Assembly: GCA_947589675.1 (NCBI GenBank)
Contig: CANQCI010000014.1
Coordinates: forward strand, 1 to 40,905
DNA from: an uncultured Bacilli bacterium
GTDB lineage: Bacteria > Bacillota_I > Bacilli_A > RF39 > UBA660
Reading direction: 5' to 3'
Length of the DNA: 40,905 nt
In this document: piece after piece, positions 38,610-40,905 of the stretch
How positions within the stretch are numbered: the first letter of the stretch is position 1
Layout of the letters: the number at the start of each line of letters is the position of its first letter
Program-made: the position numbers and the translations under genes
Notes under the pieces: model-generated
Databases searched by the model: none
What the model saw: only the letters and a program-made list of their open reading frames with translations
What the model was told of the DNA's origin: nothing

Positions 38610-40856
38610 TTAAACATTTAAACGATAAGGACTTTCCTCAGTTCCTATTCCTTCTTTATATAGTGTAGATGCTTTTAGGTAAAATGTTGGTCTAACAGAC
38701 TGAGAATTAACACTTTCTTGAGGCCAGCTGCCCACATATCCCCGATTATCAATATGTATTACTTTATTATTTGCTGTATAATCACGAGTTATTGTAAATT
38801 CATAAAAACCATTGTATAGCCAATTACTTTTTTTGGCTTCAATATTTGCAAGATCTAAAGGGGATGCCCAAAGTTCTGATTTTATAGCAAAGTAATAATC
38901 GCTTGCATACATTAAACCAATTTCGGCATTAGTTGTTAATAAATCCTGCGTACAAGTAATATAATTACCATCATTATCGACGCACTTATTTTCATCACCC
39001 ATCTTTATTTTATTTTTCCCCAATTCTATATCATATAAATCTTTTGATTTTTGGACTGAAGAACCTATTGCTCCCCCAATAATCCATGTAGTATTATCAA
39101 TTAAATTTTGCCATTTCAATTCTAAATTTCTTAAATAGCCTGTATTTTTATCATTTAACTTAAGTTTAATCTGACTATTATTCCAATTATTATTTTTATT
39201 TGTCCCTATCCATTGAAAATAATCTGCTTCATCAGCTTTATGTATTCTAGGAGCTATACCTGCTAAACAATAAGCATCAATACATATTGCATGAACTTTA
39301 AATTTTACCAATCCTAATTCATCCTCAGTAATATATTCACTTTTTATTAATTTTACTCGATACTCTATATTTCCATTTACATCAAAGGGATAAACGCCAA
39401 GTATCCGATATAAATTGGTATATGGACAAGGTGAGGCATCTGAACCAAAACACACAAAATTATCTGGATTATTCCCTGAATACCGATAAGCTAAATCACC
39501 AGCATCATCTATTACCCCGTCATTATTTACATCTATTTTGCCATCATGAAATATTAAATTTACTCCATCTTGTTTTTTCGATACTACTTGGGCTAATGTT
39601 TGATTATTTTCTTCTTCATGGAAGTAAGGTTTAGTTTTAACTATTTCTGTATATGGATTAGAATATCTTTCATTTTCATCTTTTACTTTGACATTTATAG
39701 TATAATTTGAATTACTTTTTAATCCATCAAAAGTATATTCAACTTTATCAGTTCCATCGACTTCTATTGGTTCATTACTATCTAGTTGAAAATAATATTT
39801 ATTTATATTTCCATCATGACTTGTTCCCGTTGCTACTACTTTTATCTTTTCATAATCTTTTTCAATACTTACATTTACCTCAGGTATTTTATATTTATCA
39901 GTTGTAATAATTGTTTCATAAATATTACTTTGATACCCTTCGGTATCTTTAGCATAGGAATATATTTTATAATTTTGATTTTCTTTTAAAGGCTTACCAT
40001 CATCAGTTGTTGTAAATTCATAACTAGCTTCCTTGCTTTCATGAAAACTATAACTCATAGCTTCACTTAAACTTAACGTATTTATAACTTGAGGTGCCTC
40101 ATCAGTTTCTTCAATGGCAAAATAATATGTATCGATATCATTTGTTCCTTCTTCAATTTCCAAACTTGTGCTTATACTTTTATAAGTAGTAGTTGATGTT
40201 ATCTTTTTTATTTCAGCTAAATCATAGGTTTCTACATCCTGAGGAGTTATTAAAATACTTCCTTTAAAACTTTTACCCGCATTACCATTTTGATTACTTC
40301 CTAAATTTACTAAAGTTACTTCGATTTGCCATTCATCTATTTTAGCAACATTTTCTGCGGTAATTTTTTGCTTTAGTTTTATTGGATAAGCTCCATGTTT
40401 AACATTGGTTATATCAAAACCTTGGTCTTTCACATAAGTAAATCCCGACATTTCAGTTAGCATAGTTTGATTTGGGTCAGTTACTTTTAATATTAATTCA
40501 GGTTTTAATTCACTGGTTGTATATTCTAATTCATTAGCTTCTATTACTAAATAAATATTATAGTATTCGGTAGCTTCTTTCGTATTATTGTTGGGAGTTA
40601 AAGTCGCTGTAACTGTTGTATCATCTGTTATATTTTCATCACCTGATTTAAAGTTATCTTGATTAGCATTTATTAAAATAGCATCACCATTGTTGAAGGT
40701 AAGTGAGTCAGTTGTACCCGAGCTAATCTCAATATTAGCACTTCCACCTGTTCCTTTTTGAGCTTGAAAGAAAGCATAAGTGGCACCACCCACGACAAAC
40801 AAAAGTGTAAACAATGTAAACATAATTAAACCTTTTTCTTTTCTAGATTTATCCAT
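38610..40856 (-). CDS. Membrane-anchored surface protein, 748 residues (paralogue of 23560)
   Basis: A predicted exported protein. Residues 9-28 form the leader helix; the stretch GGATYAFFQAQKGTGGSANI resembles the TasA leader (GGGTWAAFNDIKS), so it may be cut by SipW. A beta-rich N-terminal domain (to about 200) leads to two fibronectin-like modules (about 210-320 and 325-410; TYYFAIEE, YYFQLD, SNSNYTINVKVKDEN), then the C-terminal domain shared with the protein at 23560: LAYRYSGNNPDNFVCFGS, NLYRILGVY, VKLIKSEY, W.IGGAIG, LYDIELGKNKI, LMYASDYYFA, SNWLYNGFYEFTITRDY and RPTFYL ending GTEESPYRL. ATG at 40856, 10 bases after GAGGG; an ATG nine bases earlier is too close to that site. Confidence 0.8.
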   Translation of the reverse strand: MDKSRKEKGLIMFTLFTLLFVVGGATYAFFQAQKGTGGSANIEISSGTTDSLTFNNGDAILINANQDNFKSGDENITDDTTVTATLTPNNNTKEATEYYNIYLVIEANELEYTTSELKPELILKVTDPNQTMLTEMSGFTYVKDQGFDITNVKHGAYPIKLKQKITAENVAKIDEWQIEVTLVNLGSNQNGNAGKSFKGSILITPQDVETYDLAEIKKITSTTTYKSISTSLEIEEGTNDIDTYYFAIEETDEAPQVINTLSLSEAMSYSFHESKEASYEFTTTDDGKPLKENQNYKIYSYAKDTEGYQSNIYETIITTDKYKIPEVNVSIEKDYEKIKVVATGTSHDGNINKYYFQLDSNEPIEVDGTDKVEYTFDGLKSNSNYTINVKVKDENERYSNPYTEIVKTKPYFHEEENNQTLAQVVSKKQDGVNLIFHDGKIDVNNDGVIDDAGDLAYRYSGNNPDNFVCFGSDASPCPYTNLYRILGVYPFDVNGNIEYRVKLIKSEYITEDELGLVKFKVHAICIDAYCLAGIAPRIHKADEADYFQWIGTNKNNNWNNSQIKLKLNDKNTGYLRNLELKWQNLIDNTTWIIGGAIGSSVQKSKDLYDIELGKNKIKMGDENKCVDNDGNYITCTQDLLTTNAEIGLMYASDYYFAIKSELWASPLDLANIEAKKSNWLYNGFYEFTITRDYTANNKVIHIDNRGYVGSWPQESVNSQSVRPTFYLKASTLYKEGIGTEESPYRLNV

Positions 40857-40889
40857 AAAATACATACCCTCATTCTAAGGCATACTACC

Positions 40890-40905
40890 AAAAAAAAAAA
40901 AAAAA
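40890..40905. repeat. Homopolymer A run at the window edge
   Basis: Sixteen consecutive A end the window. It lies upstream of the 748-residue gene on its coding-strand side, so any promoter further up is outside the window. Confidence 0.9.

Noticed and set aside
1-40905. Mycoplasma genetic code (TGA as tryptophan)
   Set aside because: Tryptophan codons are TGG in metG, der, ffh and pnp, and TGA ends ku and rloB.

Overview
The window is AT-rich DNA from a low-GC, Gram-positive-type bacterium. TGA is a stop codon (rloB, ku) and tryptophan is read from TGG, so it does not use the Mycoplasma code. AGGAGG-type ribosome binding sites, a T-box riboswitch, infC-rpmI-rplT and rpsO-pnp gene order, LemA/TPM, DUF4143 ATPases and SipW/TasA-like genes point to Bacillota. 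An uncultivated Bacilli lineage of the RF39/Erysipelotrichia type is my inference; no rRNA or tRNA gene is present to test it.

Layout. 1-2500: metG behind a methionine T-box, and an unknown gene. 2500-6400: a TPM/LemA pair, an XRE regulator, a short SSB and a lone sufB, followed by a divergent tail-anchored unknown protein. 7097-7636: a free-standing LigD phosphoesterase domain. 7678-17784: a seven-gene, one-direction operon with two SipW-type signal peptidases, three small exported proteins with SipW-type leaders, a 1049-residue Ig/cadherin-like wall protein and a 769-residue Cys/His-repeat protein; it looks like a TasA-type surface fibre or matrix locus. 17942-18041: an unassigned structured small RNA with its own promoter and terminator. 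18042-20370: engB, a pseudopilin and der in one operon. 20442-23165: a triple 34-bp repeat, then a HipA-like kinase with a DUF4143 ATPase behind a palindromic operator. 23201-27661: a small unknown protein, a large surface protein, an M3-like peptidase and ffh. 27737-29666: a second DUF4143 ATPase with an AbiEi-like protein, again behind a large palindrome. 29721-34451: a VanY-type carboxypeptidase, Ku with a stand-alone ligase, and a RloA/RloB defence pair. 34487-38579: pnp, rpsO, rplT (with a long tail), rpmI and infC with an attenuator. 38610-40856: a second large surface protein, paralogous to the one at 23560.

How the genes fit together. Translation and RNA housekeeping genes (metG, infC, rpmI, rplT, rpsO, pnp, der, engB, ffh) alternate with accessory islands. 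The accessory part has two themes. One is cell-surface assembly: two SipW peptidases and five candidate substrates, counting the two large paralogues. The other is defence or genome maintenance: Ku and a LigD activity split over two loci, RloA/B, and two DUF4143 modules paired with toxin-antitoxin-like partners. The most novel-looking items are the surface operon with its Cys/His-repeat protein, the two palindrome-controlled DUF4143 modules, and the small RNA at 17942.

Several start codons were moved to fit ribosome binding sites: lemA, sufB, the 1049-residue protein, the 769-residue protein, both DUF4143-associated operons where needed, ffh, pnp, vanY, rloA and infC, the last of which appears to start at AUA.
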